In this document: in pieces, positions 1 through 7,750 of the stretch
How the letters are laid out: each line of letters starts with the position of its first letter
Position numbering within the stretch: the stretch's first letter is position 1
Source: Pseudomonadota bacterium
GTDB taxonomy: Bacteria; Pseudomonadota; Gammaproteobacteria; Burkholderiales; Rhodocyclaceae
Direction: 5' to 3'
DNA length: 34,349 nucleotides
NCBI GenBank assembly: GCA_008501585.1
Contig: QQUN01000016.1
Coordinates: 1 to 34,349, forward strand
Translations under genes and position numbers: made by a program
Notes under the pieces: generated by a model
Database searches by the model: none
What the model was told of the DNA's origin: nothing
What the model saw: the letters and a program-made list of their open reading frames with translations, nothing else

Positions 1-454
1 GGGTGGCGTAGCGCTCGATGATGGCGGTCTTGAGGCCGAGGTCGGCCGCGCGGAAGGCGGCGGAGTAGCCGCCCGGGCCGGCGCCGAGTACGAGCATGTC
101 GTAGTCGGCATCGGCGGCGCCGGCATGCGAGGCGGCGGCGGGGGCGGTCGGTAGGGCGGGTTTCAACCCGCCATCGGCTGCTTGGTCGGCTGAAGCCGGC
201 CCTGCCGCGGCGCCGGCGGCCTCGACCACGATCAGCACGCTGCCCTCGGCCACGCGGTCGCCCAGCGCGACCTTGACTTCCTTGACCACGCCGGCGACCT
301 CGGAGGGCACGTCCATGGTGGCCTTGTCGGACTCGAGCGTGACGATGGCGTCGTCGACCGCGATGGTGTCGCCGACCTTGACGTACAACTCGATGACCGG
401 CACATCGGCGTAGTCGCCGATGTCGGGGACTTTGACTTCCTGCAGTTCACTCAT
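1..454 (-). CDS. lpdA: Dihydrolipoamide dehydrogenase (E3) with N-terminal lipoyl domain, 3' end outside window
   Basis: This is the E3 flavoenzyme that reoxidises dihydrolipoyl groups of 2-oxoacid dehydrogenase complexes in the cytoplasm. Only 151 codons are present. Residues 1-78 form a biotinyl/lipoyl domain with the lipoylation motif ESDKATMD (lipoyl Lys44). An Ala/Pro-rich linker follows (about 79-116), and then the start of the FAD-binding Rossmann fold with GAGPGG at 124-129. The sequence ends at IIERYAT, just before the expected redox-active CxxxxC. The ATG at 454 gives a clean lipoyl domain start. The linker is encoded by two palindromes that resemble a REP element. The gene lies 67 bp downstream of the PLP-enzyme gene in the same direction, so co-transcription with the ectoine operon is possible. 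A GC-rich inverted repeat in the gap could weaken that. The family assignment is firm; which 2-oxoacid complex it serves cannot be seen. Confidence 0.93.
   Translation of the reverse strand, partial: MSELQEVKVPDIGDYADVPVIELYVKVGDTIAVDDAIVTLESDKATMDVPSEVAGVVKEVKVALGDRVAEGSVLIVVEAAGAAAGPASADQAADGGLKPALPTAPAAASHAGAADADYDMLVLGAGPGGYSAAFRAADLGLKTAIIERYAT
151..198 (+). repeat. REP-like pair of palindromes inside the lpdA linker
   Basis: A GTAG tetranucleotide at 151-154 heads a palindrome made of an 8-bp arm (155-162), a TC spacer and a perfect complementary arm (165-172). A second, shorter palindrome lies at 187-198 (CGGCT, GA, AGCCG). A GTAG-headed imperfect or perfect hairpin is the hallmark of REP elements mobilised by REP-associated tyrosine transposases. 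Here it is read through in frame and encodes the GGLKPALPT stretch of the interdomain linker. A related GTAG-headed palindrome occurs at 24114-24139. Confidence 0.5.
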
Positions 455-465
455 GGGGGCTCCTG

Positions 466-497
466 CCCCGGCCGCGCCACGGGGGGCGGGGCCGGGG
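466..497. repeat. GC-rich inverted repeat between the PLP enzyme and lpdA
   Basis: CCCCGGCC at 466-473 and GGCCGGGG at 490-497 are perfect 8-base complementary arms with a 16-base loop. They fill most of the 67-bp gap between two genes that run in the same direction. No T-run follows on either strand, so this is not a classical intrinsic terminator. It could be a partial terminator or an mRNA stability hairpin. The last bases before the lpdA ATG carry AGGAG. Confidence 0.4.
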
Positions 498-521
498 TGA
501 CGGAATGGATGGGACGGCGGA

Positions 522-1703
522 TCAGATCTTCGCCAGCGCCTGCTCCAGGTCGGCCACCAGGTCGTCGCCGTTCTCGATGCCGGCCGAGTAGCGGATGAGG
601 CTCTCGGGGATGCCGGCGTTGGCGCGTTCCTGCTCGGTCAGCTCGACATGGCTGGTGGTGCGCGGCGGGCCGACGAGGGTGCCGACCGAGCCGAGGCTGG
701 CGGCCTTGTGGGCGTACTTGAGGTTCTCCAGCACGGTCACCACGTTTTCGAAGCCGCCCTTGAGCGAGAAGCTCAGCATGCCGCCGAAGCCGCGCATCTG
801 TTTCTTCGCGATGTCTTGGTTCAGGTGCGTTTCCAGGCCGGGGTAGAAGACCTGGTCGACCTTGGGGTGCTGCGACAGGAAGGTGGCGACCTTCATGGCG
901 TTTTCGTTGTGGCGCGCGATGCGCAGCTCCAGCGTCTTCATGCCGCGCAGGATCATGTAGGCCGACTGCGGGTGCAGGGTGGCGCCGGTGATCTCGCGGT
1001 AGTGGAAGATCTGGTCGATCAGCGCCTTCTTGCCGACGGCCAGACCACCCATCACGTCCGAGTGGCCGTTGAGGTACTTGGTGGCGCTGTACACCACGAT
1101 GTCGGCGCCGAGACTGAGCGGGCGCTGGTTGATCGGCGTGGCGAAGGTGTTGTCCACCACCACGATGGCGCCGTTGTCGTGGGCCACCTTGGCCAGGCGC
1201 TCGATGTCGACGATCTTCAGCGTGGGGTTGGTCGGCGTCTCGAGATAGAGCACCTTGCAGCCCTTCTTCACTTCACGCTCGATGGCGTCGAAATCGCTGG
1301 TGTCGCACATGCACACATCGACCTTCATCTGCGGCAGGAACTTGATGAAGATCTTGTTCGAACCGCCGTAGGTGTCCTTGATCGCGACCACGCGGTCGCC
1401 CGGCCCGAGCAGGGTGAACAGCGTGTTGCTGATGGCCGCCATGCCGGTCGAGAAGCTGGTGGCCTCTTCGCCGCCGTCCATCAGGCGGATCTTCTCTTCG
1501 AGCGGGCGCACCGTCGGGTTGGTGTTGCGCGAGTAGATGTGGCCCTTTTTCTTGCCCATGCCGACCTGGTGCCATTCGTCCATGTCGTCGTAGCCGAAGG
1601 TCACGGAGTTATAGACTGGCAGGCAGATGGCGTTCTCGGCGAACAGGTGCTCCTCGCCGGCCCAGACCGAGGCCGTTCCCGTGTGGTTTTGGTAGTCGTT
1701 CAT
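522..1703 (-). CDS. Cystathionine gamma-synthase/lyase-family PLP enzyme, last enzyme of the ectoine cluster
   Basis: This 393-residue fold-type I PLP enzyme belongs to the Cys/Met metabolism family, whose members do gamma-elimination or gamma-replacement on C4-substituted 2-amino acids. Visible motifs are YSRNTNPT (57-64, phosphate binding from the neighbouring subunit), FSTGMAAIS (84-92), DTYGGS (110-115), ETPTNP (155-160), DNTFATP (184-190) and [11 protein letters not shown] with the Schiff-base Lys209. The Cys typical of methionine gamma-lyase after the YG motif is absent (YGGS here). The start has a strong AAGGAGA ribosome site. The gene lies 75 bp after doeB on the same strand. Its substrate is unknown. 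Because doeC and doeD are missing from the cluster, a role in breaking down L-2,4-diaminobutyrate is inferred as a hypothesis. Ordinary methionine or cysteine metabolism is the alternative. Confidence 0.85.
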   Translation of the reverse strand: MNDYQNHTGTASVWAGEEHLFAENAICLPVYNSVTFGYDDMDEWHQVGMGKKKGHIYSRNTNPTVRPLEEKIRLMDGGEEATSFSTGMAAISNTLFTLLGPGDRVVAIKDTYGGSNKIFIKFLPQMKVDVCMCDTSDFDAIEREVKKGCKVLYLETPTNPTLKIVDIERLAKVAHDNGAIVVVDNTFATPINQRPLSLGADIVVYSATKYLNGHSDVMGGLAVGKKALIDQIFHYREITGATLHPQSAYMILRGMKTLELRIARHNENAMKVATFLSQHPKVDQVFYPGLETHLNQDIAKKQMRGFGGMLSFSLKGGFENVVTVLENLKYAHKAASLGSVGTLVGPPRTTSHVELTEQERANAGIPESLIRYSAGIENGDDLVADLEQALAKI

Positions 1704-1778
1704 TGCTGTGTCTCCTTGGTCGGAAGTGTGTCCCGGCCGGTGTGTTCGGACGGTGTGGAATCTCTTGAGCGGTCGGCC

Positions 1779-2771
1779 TCAGCCGACCACGTCGGCGATC
1801 ACCGCGAGGGTGTCGCCAACACTGATGAGGCCGGGGAAGTGCCGCGCCGCCAGGATGCCGCTGCGGCTGGCGCGATACGCGACCGGCGCGCTGCCGGTGC
1901 GCGTCACGTCATAGACGCGGCCGACGACATCGCCGGCGCTCACGGTGTCGCCCAGATCGACGCACATCTCCAGCAGGCCGTCATGGGTCGAGGCCACGTA
2001 GCAGTCGCCGTTGGGCATGTCGAGCTTGACCGACTGGCGCGGCGACACCTCCCCCCGGCAGATGCCGCAGTGGATCAGGAAGTCGCGCACGCCACGCTCG
2101 GCGATGGCGATGCTGCGGGCGGTGGCGGTGCCGCCGCCGCCCAGCTCGGTGGAGACGAACACCTTGCCGGCCTCTTCGGCCGCGGTGTCGAACATGCCGA
2201 CGCTGTCCAGCTCGAGCAGATGCATCGAATAGGGCGCGCCAAAGGCGTCCATCGCCGCCTGGCAGCGCGCCTCCTGCGCCTTGTCGTCGAGCACATGAAT
2301 GGCCGCGAAGGGCAGGAAGTCGAGCGTCTTGCCGCCGGAGTGGATGTCCAGCACATAGTCGGCCAGCGGCAGCAGGTGGCGCTGGATGTAGTCGGCGATC
2401 TTCTCGGTCACCGTGCCGTCCGGTTTGCCGGGAAAGCTGCGGTTGAGATTGCCCTTGTCGATCGGCGAGGTGCGCGTGCCGGCGCGAAAGGCCGGGTAAT
2501 TGAGGAAGGGCACGATGATCACGCGGCCGCGTACCTGCTCGGGTTTGAGCGTGTCGGTGAGCTTGCGCAGCGCCACCGCGCCTTCGTATTCGTCGCCATG
2601 GTTGGCGCCGGTGAGCAGCGCGGTCGGGCCGTCGCCGTTGCGCACCACGGTGACCGGAATCATCACCGCGCCCCAGGCGGCGTCGTCGCGCGAATAGGGC
2701 AGCTTGAGAAAGCCGTGCTGCACGCCGTCGCGGTCGAAGTCCACGGTCGGGCGGATCGGTGAGGGTTTCAT
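1779..2771 (-). CDS. doeB: N-acetyl-L-2,4-diaminobutyrate deacetylase DoeB (EutE)
   Basis: DoeB removes the acetyl group from N-alpha-acetyl-L-2,4-diaminobutyrate, the product of ectoine hydrolysis, to give L-2,4-diaminobutyrate and acetate. The 330-residue protein is a succinylglutamate desuccinylase/aspartoacylase-family zinc enzyme. The zinc ligands are visible as ANHGDEYEG (His58, Glu61) and DIHSGG (His144), and NLNRSFPG at 108-115 is the family substrate-binding motif. The C-terminal part is a beta-barrel-like domain (about residues 245-330). The ATG at 2771 was chosen because AAGGAG lies just upstream, overlapping the stop of doeA copy 2, and because homologues start near MKPSPIRPT. Only 5 bases separate the two genes, so the hydrolase and deacetylase are probably translationally coupled. 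This fits the known hydrolase-deacetylase complex of EutD and EutE. Confidence 0.93.
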   Translation of the reverse strand: MKPSPIRPTVDFDRDGVQHGFLKLPYSRDDAAWGAVMIPVTVVRNGDGPTALLTGANHGDEYEGAVALRKLTDTLKPEQVRGRVIIVPFLNYPAFRAGTRTSPIDKGNLNRSFPGKPDGTVTEKIADYIQRHLLPLADYVLDIHSGGKTLDFLPFAAIHVLDDKAQEARCQAAMDAFGAPYSMHLLELDSVGMFDTAAEEAGKVFVSTELGGGGTATARSIAIAERGVRDFLIHCGICRGEVSPRQSVKLDMPNGDCYVASTHDGLLEMCVDLGDTVSAGDVVGRVYDVTRTGSAPVAYRASRSGILAARHFPGLISVGDTLAVIADVVG

Positions 2772-2776
2772 GACGC

Positions 2777-3964
2777 TCACTCCTTGACGAACAATTGGCG
2801 CGGCGTGTTGCAGAAGGTCTCGACGCCGGTGTCGGTGATGAGGATGCTTTCGGTGATCTCCAGTCCCCAGTCGTCCTGCCATAGGCCGGGCATGAAGTGG
2901 AAGGTCATGCCGGGCTGGAGCACGGTCTGGTCGCCGGGTCGCAGGCTCATGGTCCGCTCGCCCCAGTCGGGCGGGTAGCTGGCGCCGATGGGGTAGCCGC
3001 AGCGGCTGGCCTTGTCGATGCCGAAGCGCTTGAGCACGGCGAAGAAGGCGTTGGCGATGTGCTCGCAGGTGTTGCCGGGGCGGGCCGCGTCGAGGCCGGC
3101 CTGGATACCTTCGACGATGGCCTTCTCGGCCTCGATGAAGTGCTTGGGCGGGCGGCCCAGGTACACCGTGCGCGATTGCGGGCAGTGATAGCGGCGGTAG
3201 CAGCCGGCGATCTCGAAGAAAGTGCCCGCGTCGGCCGGCATGGGCGAGTCGTCCCAGGTCAGGTGCGGGGCGGCGGCGTCGGCGCCGGTGGGCAGCATCG
3301 GCACGATCGAGGGGTAGTCGCCGCCGTGGCCGTCGGCGCCGGTGATGGCGGTGGCGTAGATCTGCGCCACCAGTTCGTTCTTGCGCATGCCCGGCTCGAT
3401 CACGTCGAGGATCTTCGCGTGCATCTGCTCGACGATGCGCGCGGCGATGCGCATGTAGGCGATCTCCTGCGGCGACTTGACGGCGCGCTGCCAGTTCACC
3501 AGGCCGTTGGTGTCGACGAAGCTGGCCTGCGGCAGGTGCTTTTGCAGCGAGGCGAAGGCGGCGGCGCTGAAGTAGTAGTTGTCCATCTCCACGCCGATGC
3601 GCTTGTCCTGCCAGCCGCGTGCGGCGATGACCTCGGTGGACAGGTAGTCCATCGGGTGGCGCTCGGTGGACATCACGTAGTGGTCCGGGTAGCGCAGGAT
3701 GCTCTCGGGTGCGATGTAGGCGGTGCGCGCCGCGCCGTTGCCGTCCATGCCGCGGCCGAACCACAGCGGCTCGCCCTCCAGCGCGACCAGCACGCACTGG
3801 TGCACATAGAAGGACCAGCCGTCGTAGCCGGTGAGCCAGTTCATGTTGGCCGGGTCGGTGACGATCAGCAGGTCTACGCCGCGCTGCGCCATGGCGGCGC
3901 GGGTCTTGGCCAGGCGCTCGGCGTACTCGCTGCGTGTGAAGGGCAGTTTGACTTCAGTGCTCAT
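2777..3964 (-). CDS. doeA: Ectoine hydrolase DoeA (EutD), second tandem copy
   Basis: A 395-residue member of the M24 (creatinase/aminopeptidase-like) family that opens the ectoine ring to N-acetyl-diaminobutyrate. It has the N-terminal creatinase domain (TDPANMNWLTGYDGWSFYVHQ at about 36-56) and the pita-bread domain (from about 165) with GADGHGGDYPS, HLTWDDSPM, FFEIAGCYRRYHCPQ and the C-terminal LEITESILI. The Glu of FFEIAG (about 251) aligns by position with the catalytic Glu described for EutD. The ATG at 3964 has AAGGGAGAC upstream; reading further upstream would run into the first copy. It is the same length as copy 1 and about 95% identical over residues 120-395, but differs strongly at residues 73-102. 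It lies 47 bp after copy 1 and 5 bp before doeB. Confidence 0.92.
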   Translation of the reverse strand: MSTEVKLPFTRSEYAERLAKTRAAMAQRGVDLLIVTDPANMNWLTGYDGWSFYVHQCVLVALEGEPLWFGRGMDGNGAARTAYIAPESILRYPDHYVMSTERHPMDYLSTEVIAARGWQDKRIGVEMDNYYFSAAAFASLQKHLPQASFVDTNGLVNWQRAVKSPQEIAYMRIAARIVEQMHAKILDVIEPGMRKNELVAQIYATAITGADGHGGDYPSIVPMLPTGADAAAPHLTWDDSPMPADAGTFFEIAGCYRRYHCPQSRTVYLGRPPKHFIEAEKAIVEGIQAGLDAARPGNTCEHIANAFFAVLKRFGIDKASRCGYPIGASYPPDWGERTMSLRPGDQTVLQPGMTFHFMPGLWQDDWGLEITESILITDTGVETFCNTPRQLFVKE

Positions 3965-4011
3965 GTCGCTTGTCTCCCTTGATCGGGGTGGTTCGATTCG
4001 TCCGCCCGCGA

Positions 4012-5199
4012 TCAGGGCTTGACGAACAATTTGCGTGGCGTTTTGCAGAAGGTCTCGACGCCGGTGTCGGTGATGAGGATGCTTTCGGTGATCTCCAGGC
4101 CCCAGTCGTCCTGCCACAGGCCGGGCATGAAGTGGAAGGTCATGCCGGGCTGGAGCACGGTGGTGTCACCGGGTCGCAGGCTCATGGTCCGCTCGCCCCA
4201 GTCGGGCGGGTAGCTGGCGCCGATGGGGTAGCCGCAGCGGCTGGCCTTGTCGATGCCATAGCGCTTGAGCACGGCGAAAAAGGCGTTGGCGATGTGCTCG
4301 CAGGTGTTGCCGGGGCGGGCCGCGTCGAGACCGGCCTGGATGCCTTCGATGATGGCCTTCTCGGCCTCGATGAAGTGCCTGGGCGGGCGGCCCAGGTACA
4401 CCGTGCGCGACTGCGGGCAGTGGTAGCGGCGGTAGCAACCGGCGATCTCGAAGAAGGTGCCCGCGTCGGCCGGCATGGGCGAGTCGTCCCAGGTCAGGTG
4501 CGGGGCGGCGGCGTCGGCGCCGGTGGGCAGCATCGGCACGATCGACGGGTAGTCGCCGCCGTGGCCGTCGGCGCCGAGGATGGCGGTCGAGTAGATCTGC
4601 GCCACCAGCTCGTTCTTGCGCATGCCCGGCTCGATCACCTCGAGGATCTTGGCGTGCATCTTTTCGACGATGCGCGCGGCGATGCGCATGTAGGCGATCT
4701 CCTGCGGCGACTTGACGGCGCGCTGCCAGTTCACCAGGCCGTTGGTGTCGACGAAGCTGGCCTGCGGCAGATGCTTTTGCAGCGAGGCGAAGGCGGCGGC
4801 GCTGAAGTAGGTGTTGTCCATCTCCACGCCGATGCGCTTGGCTTGCCAGCCGCGCGCGGCGATGACCTCGGTGGCGAGGTAGTCCATCGGGTGGCGCTCG
4901 ACCGACTGCACGTAGTGGTCGGGGTAGCCGACCCTGTTGTCGGGCGCGAGCCAGGTGGTGAGCCGGGCGCCGTTGGTGTCCTGGCCGCGGCCGAACCACA
5001 CCGGCTCGCCGTCCAGCGCGAGCAACACGCACTGGTGCACATAGAAGGACCAGCCGTCATAGCCGGTGAGCCAGTTCATGTTGGCCGGGTCGGTGACGAT
5101 CAGCAGCTCGACGCCGCGCTGTGCCATGGCGGCGCGGGTCCTGGCCAGGCGCTGGTCGTATTCGGCGCGTTCGAAGGGCAGGCGGGAAGGGTGCGTCAT
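4012..5199 (-). CDS. doeA: Ectoine hydrolase DoeA (EutD), first tandem copy
   Basis: A 395-residue M24-family ectoine hydrolase with the same architecture as its tandem neighbour: creatinase N-domain (1-160) and pita-bread catalytic domain (165-395). It has GADGHGGDYPS at 209-219, HLTWDDSPM at 234-242, FFEIAG at 249-254 (Glu251) and the closing LEITES motif. The two copies share long runs of identical DNA, including third codon positions, which indicates recent duplication or ongoing gene conversion. Residues 73-102, however, differ at 14 of 30 positions (for example NGARLTTWLAPDNRVG against NGAARTAYIAPESILR in copy 2). This copy starts 7 bases after the eutC stop, so it belongs to the same transcript. 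The sequence does not tell which copy prefers ectoine and which, if either, another substrate such as hydroxyectoine. Confidence 0.92.
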   Translation of the reverse strand: MTHPSRLPFERAEYDQRLARTRAAMAQRGVELLIVTDPANMNWLTGYDGWSFYVHQCVLLALDGEPVWFGRGQDTNGARLTTWLAPDNRVGYPDHYVQSVERHPMDYLATEVIAARGWQAKRIGVEMDNTYFSAAAFASLQKHLPQASFVDTNGLVNWQRAVKSPQEIAYMRIAARIVEKMHAKILEVIEPGMRKNELVAQIYSTAILGADGHGGDYPSIVPMLPTGADAAAPHLTWDDSPMPADAGTFFEIAGCYRRYHCPQSRTVYLGRPPRHFIEAEKAIIEGIQAGLDAARPGNTCEHIANAFFAVLKRYGIDKASRCGYPIGASYPPDWGERTMSLRPGDTTVLQPGMTFHFMPGLWQDDWGLEITESILITDTGVETFCKTPRKLFVKP

Positions 5200-5206
5200 G
5201 ATGCGC

Positions 5207-6196
5207 TCAGGCCTCGTAGCTCAGGCCCAGGCCGCGCGCCGTGGCGCGTGCATGGGCGAAGTTGGCGATGGCGGTGTCCTGCGCGCCAGTGCCGGTCAGG
5301 TCGCACAGGGTGATCTCGTCGGCGCGCGTGCGGCCGGGGCGCTGCGCGGCGATGACCTCCCCGAGTTCGGCCGGCTGCGCGTCGGCGGCGACCGTGCCGG
5401 CGTCGATGGCATGGTGCAGTTCGCCGAGCACGCGCACCTGGGCGAGCCGGTCGCACACATAGGTGCACGCGGCCAGGGCGTCGGGGGCGATCTCGTTCTT
5501 GTGTTCGGCGTCCGAACCCATGGCGGTGATGTGCAGGCCGGGGTGCAGGTGGCGCGCCTGGATCAGCGGCTCGCGGCTCGGCGTGGTGGTGATGGCGACG
5601 TCGGCCTCGGCCATGGCGCGATCGATGTCGGCGCACGGCGTGATGGCGATGCCCAGTTCGCGCCCCATGGTCTCGGCAAATTGTCGTGCGGCGTCGGCAC
5701 GCGGCGCCCACACGGTGGCCGAGCGGATGTCGCGTGCCAGCGCCAGCGCTTTCAGTTGCAGGCGGGCCTGTTCGCCGGCGCCGATGACGGCGGCGCGGCG
5801 CGCGTCCTCGCGGGCCAGCCAGCGGGCGGCGACGGCGCCGGCGGCGGCCGTGCGCACCGCGGTGAGGTAGCCATTGTCGAGCAGCAGCGCTTCGAGAATG
5901 CCGGTGCGCGCCGACCACAGCATCATCATGCCGTTGAGGCTGGGCAGGCCGAGCTTGGGGTTGTCGAAGAAGCCGGGGCTGACCTTGATGGCGAAGCTGT
6001 CGAGGCCCGGCAGGTAGGCGGTTTTTACGTCCACCTCGCCGTTGTGCGCGTGGATGTCCAGGCGCAGGATCGGCGGCATGACGACTTCTTCGGTGGCGAG
6101 AATGCGGAAGGCCTGCTCGACGCAGTCGATGGCCTCGCGGTCCAGCGTGACGCAGGCGCGCAGATCCTTCTCGTTCAGCAAAATGACATTCGACAT
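5207..6196 (-). CDS. eutC: Ectoine utilization protein EutC (ornithine cyclodeaminase/mu-crystallin family)
   Basis: A 329-residue NAD(P)-binding protein of the ornithine cyclodeaminase/mu-crystallin family. It shows a family substrate segment (DVKTAYLPGL with SFAIKVSPGFFDNPKLGLPS), a Rossmann nucleotide motif AVIGAGEQARLQLKAL in the middle, and CDLTGTGAQDTAIA near the end. In ectoine degraders EutABC is proposed to convert 5-hydroxyectoine into ectoine, with EutC as the likely reductase step. That role comes from the literature and is not visible here. The start at 6196 (MSNVILL) follows GAGGGCGGT; an upstream start seven codons earlier would place that site inside the gene. A candidate operator lies 83 bp upstream, and a 20-bp stem-loop lies in the leader. 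It heads the eutC-doeA-doeA-doeB unit. Confidence 0.9.
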   Translation of the reverse strand: MSNVILLNEKDLRACVTLDREAIDCVEQAFRILATEEVVMPPILRLDIHAHNGEVDVKTAYLPGLDSFAIKVSPGFFDNPKLGLPSLNGMMMLWSARTGILEALLLDNGYLTAVRTAAAGAVAARWLAREDARRAAVIGAGEQARLQLKALALARDIRSATVWAPRADAARQFAETMGRELGIAITPCADIDRAMAEADVAITTTPSREPLIQARHLHPGLHITAMGSDAEHKNEIAPDALAACTYVCDRLAQVRVLGELHHAIDAGTVAADAQPAELGEVIAAQRPGRTRADEITLCDLTGTGAQDTAIANFAHARATARGLGLSYEA

Positions 6197-6218
6197 ACCG
6201 CCCTCTTTGCGTTGCACC

Positions 6219-6238
6219 CCTGAACGAACAGGTTCAGG
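6219..6238. repeat. Inverted repeat in the eutC leader
   Basis: CCTGAAC (6219-6225) and GTTCAGG (6232-6238) are perfect 7-base complementary arms around a 6-base loop. The element ends 22 bp before the eutC start codon, between the proposed EnuR site and the ribosome-binding site. It could be a leader hairpin or a second protein-binding site. It does not resemble the CTAG-centred operator and has no T-run. Confidence 0.45.
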
Positions 6239-6278
6239 TCATTGCAATCAAGTGTAGGGCGTGGAATTTGGCTTTCTT

Positions 6279-6293
6279 TTGTCCTAGTGCATT
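6279..6293 (+). promoter_or_regulatory. Candidate EnuR operator upstream of eutC
   Basis: TTGTCCTAGTGCATT matches the site upstream of uehA at 14 of 15 positions and the one upstream of uehB at 12 of 15. It sits in the 124-bp gap between enuR and eutC, 83 bp before the eutC ATG. It is a near-palindrome centred on CTAG, a tetranucleotide that is generally rare in bacterial genomes. The assignment to EnuR rests on its occurrence at the three transcription starts expected for the regulon and is inferred. Confidence 0.65.
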
Positions 6294-6320
6294 GCGGTAA
6301 ACATTGCCGTCACGGCGCGC

Positions 6321-7715
6321 TCACAGCGTGGCGTGGACGTGGGGATATTGCTGGAACACGCTGCGCAGTGTGGACAGCGCCGTGTGCAGGCGCACGTCGC
6401 TGCCCTCGGCCCCCAGGCAGATGCGGATGGCGTCGGGGCGCGCCGTGCCGAGCACCAGGAAGGGGTCGGGCAGGGTGACGGCGATATGGCTGTCGCGCAG
6501 CTGGTGCGCGAGGCTGTCGAGCCGCCAGTGTTCGGGAATGCGCAGCCAGGCCGAGAGCGACTCCGGATGGCTGCCGAGGCGGTAGTCGCCCAGCACTTCG
6601 AGCACCATGTCGTGGCGGCGGCCGAGGCGTTCGCGCTGGATCTCGATGAGATGGTTGGCGGTGCCGTCGGCGATCCAGCGGGTGGCGATCTCGGCCATCA
6701 GCGGGGTGGCCATCCAGCAATTGACGCGCAGGATGCTCTCGACGCGCAGGGCCATCTTGCGCGGCATGCTCAGGTAGCCGGTGCGCAGCCCGGTGAGCAC
6801 CGACTTGGTGAAGCTGGTGGCGTAGAAGCCGAGCTCCGGGATGTGGTTGGCGATCGGCTGCACGCGCTTGGACAGCAGCGGGCCGAAGACGTCGTCCTCG
6901 ATCACATACACCCCGTAGCGGTCGGCAATGCGGGCGATGGTGCGGCGGCGTGCGTCGGGCATGATCGACGAGGTGGGGTTGTTCAGGTTGGGCGTGGTGA
7001 CCAGCGCGGTGACGCGCTCGTTGGCGCACATTTCCTCGAAGTGGTCGGGCTGGATGCCGTATTCATCGGTGTCCAGGCCCTTGAGGGTGAAGCCGAGCAC
7101 CTGGGCGGTGCCGATCACGCCGTGGTCGGTGATGTTCTCGCTCAGCACCACGTCGCCGGGGCTGACCAGCGAGGCCAGCGCCAGAAAGATGGCGTGCGAG
7201 ACGCCGTTGGTGATCAGCGTGGTCTCGACCTTGGCCTGATGCCCCAGCGCGGCCATCCACTCGACGCCGGCCGCGCGGTGGTACTCGAAACCGGCAATCG
7301 GCCGGTAGGCGCGCATCCACGGCTGGTCAACCTGGGTGGACAGGTCGGCGCAGGCCTTGCGCCACAGGCGGCCGTGCTCGGCGGTGTGCACGATGCGCAC
7401 GATGGAGAAGTCGATCAGCGCGCGCTCGGCGCGGTCGAGCATGTAGGTGGCGACCTTCTCGGTCACGCGCTTGGCCACGAAGCTGCCGCGGCCGACCTCG
7501 CAGCGGATCAGGCCGTGCTGCTCCAGCTCCTTGTAGGCGTTGGTGACGGTCTGCACGCTGATACCCAGCGCCTGGCTGACCTGGCGCTGCGGCGGCAGGC
7601 GCGTGCCCTCGGGCAGGGTGCCGCTGTCGATGTCGTGGCTGATCGCCTCGACGAGCACCTTGTACTTCGACTCCCCGCCGCGAACCGCTTCGAGTGCCTT
7701 GCGCCAGTGCTCCAT
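6321..7715 (-). CDS. enuR: MocR/GntR-type regulator of ectoine catabolism EnuR
   Basis: A 464-residue chimeric regulator. It has an N-terminal GntR winged helix-turn-helix (about 16-82, with RLPPQRQVSQALGISVQTV and the wing GRGSFV), a linker, then a fold-type I aminotransferase-like domain that binds PLP but serves as a sensor. The PLP lysine is Lys304 in SFTKSVLTGLRTGY, close to the Lys302 known in the Ruegeria EnuR. TTPNLNNPTSS (240-250) and IEDDVF (272-277) are further PLP-fold motifs. EnuR normally represses uptake and catabolic genes until pathway intermediates (acetyl-diaminobutyrate or diaminobutyrate) react with PLP. The start at 7715 follows AGGGAGG at 7 bases. The gene is embedded between eutB (35 bp upstream) and eutC, not at the cluster edge. 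The identification rests on family motifs plus context. Confidence 0.92.
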   Translation of the reverse strand: MEHWRKALEAVRGGESKYKVLVEAISHDIDSGTLPEGTRLPPQRQVSQALGISVQTVTNAYKELEQHGLIRCEVGRGSFVAKRVTEKVATYMLDRAERALIDFSIVRIVHTAEHGRLWRKACADLSTQVDQPWMRAYRPIAGFEYHRAAGVEWMAALGHQAKVETTLITNGVSHAIFLALASLVSPGDVVLSENITDHGVIGTAQVLGFTLKGLDTDEYGIQPDHFEEMCANERVTALVTTPNLNNPTSSIMPDARRRTIARIADRYGVYVIEDDVFGPLLSKRVQPIANHIPELGFYATSFTKSVLTGLRTGYLSMPRKMALRVESILRVNCWMATPLMAEIATRWIADGTANHLIEIQRERLGRRHDMVLEVLGDYRLGSHPESLSAWLRIPEHWRLDSLAHQLRDSHIAVTLPDPFLVLGTARPDAIRICLGAEGSDVRLHTALSTLRSVFQQYPHVHATL

Positions 7716-7750
7716 GTCGATGCCTCCCTGAACGGATGAATGGCCGTGCG

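Noticed and set aside
648-2762. Long plus-strand open frame of about 700 codons opposite the PLP enzyme and doeB
   Set aside because: It is antisense to two clear genes, has biased Arg/His/Val/Gly content typical of a GC-rich shadow frame, no ribosome site and no recognisable domain.
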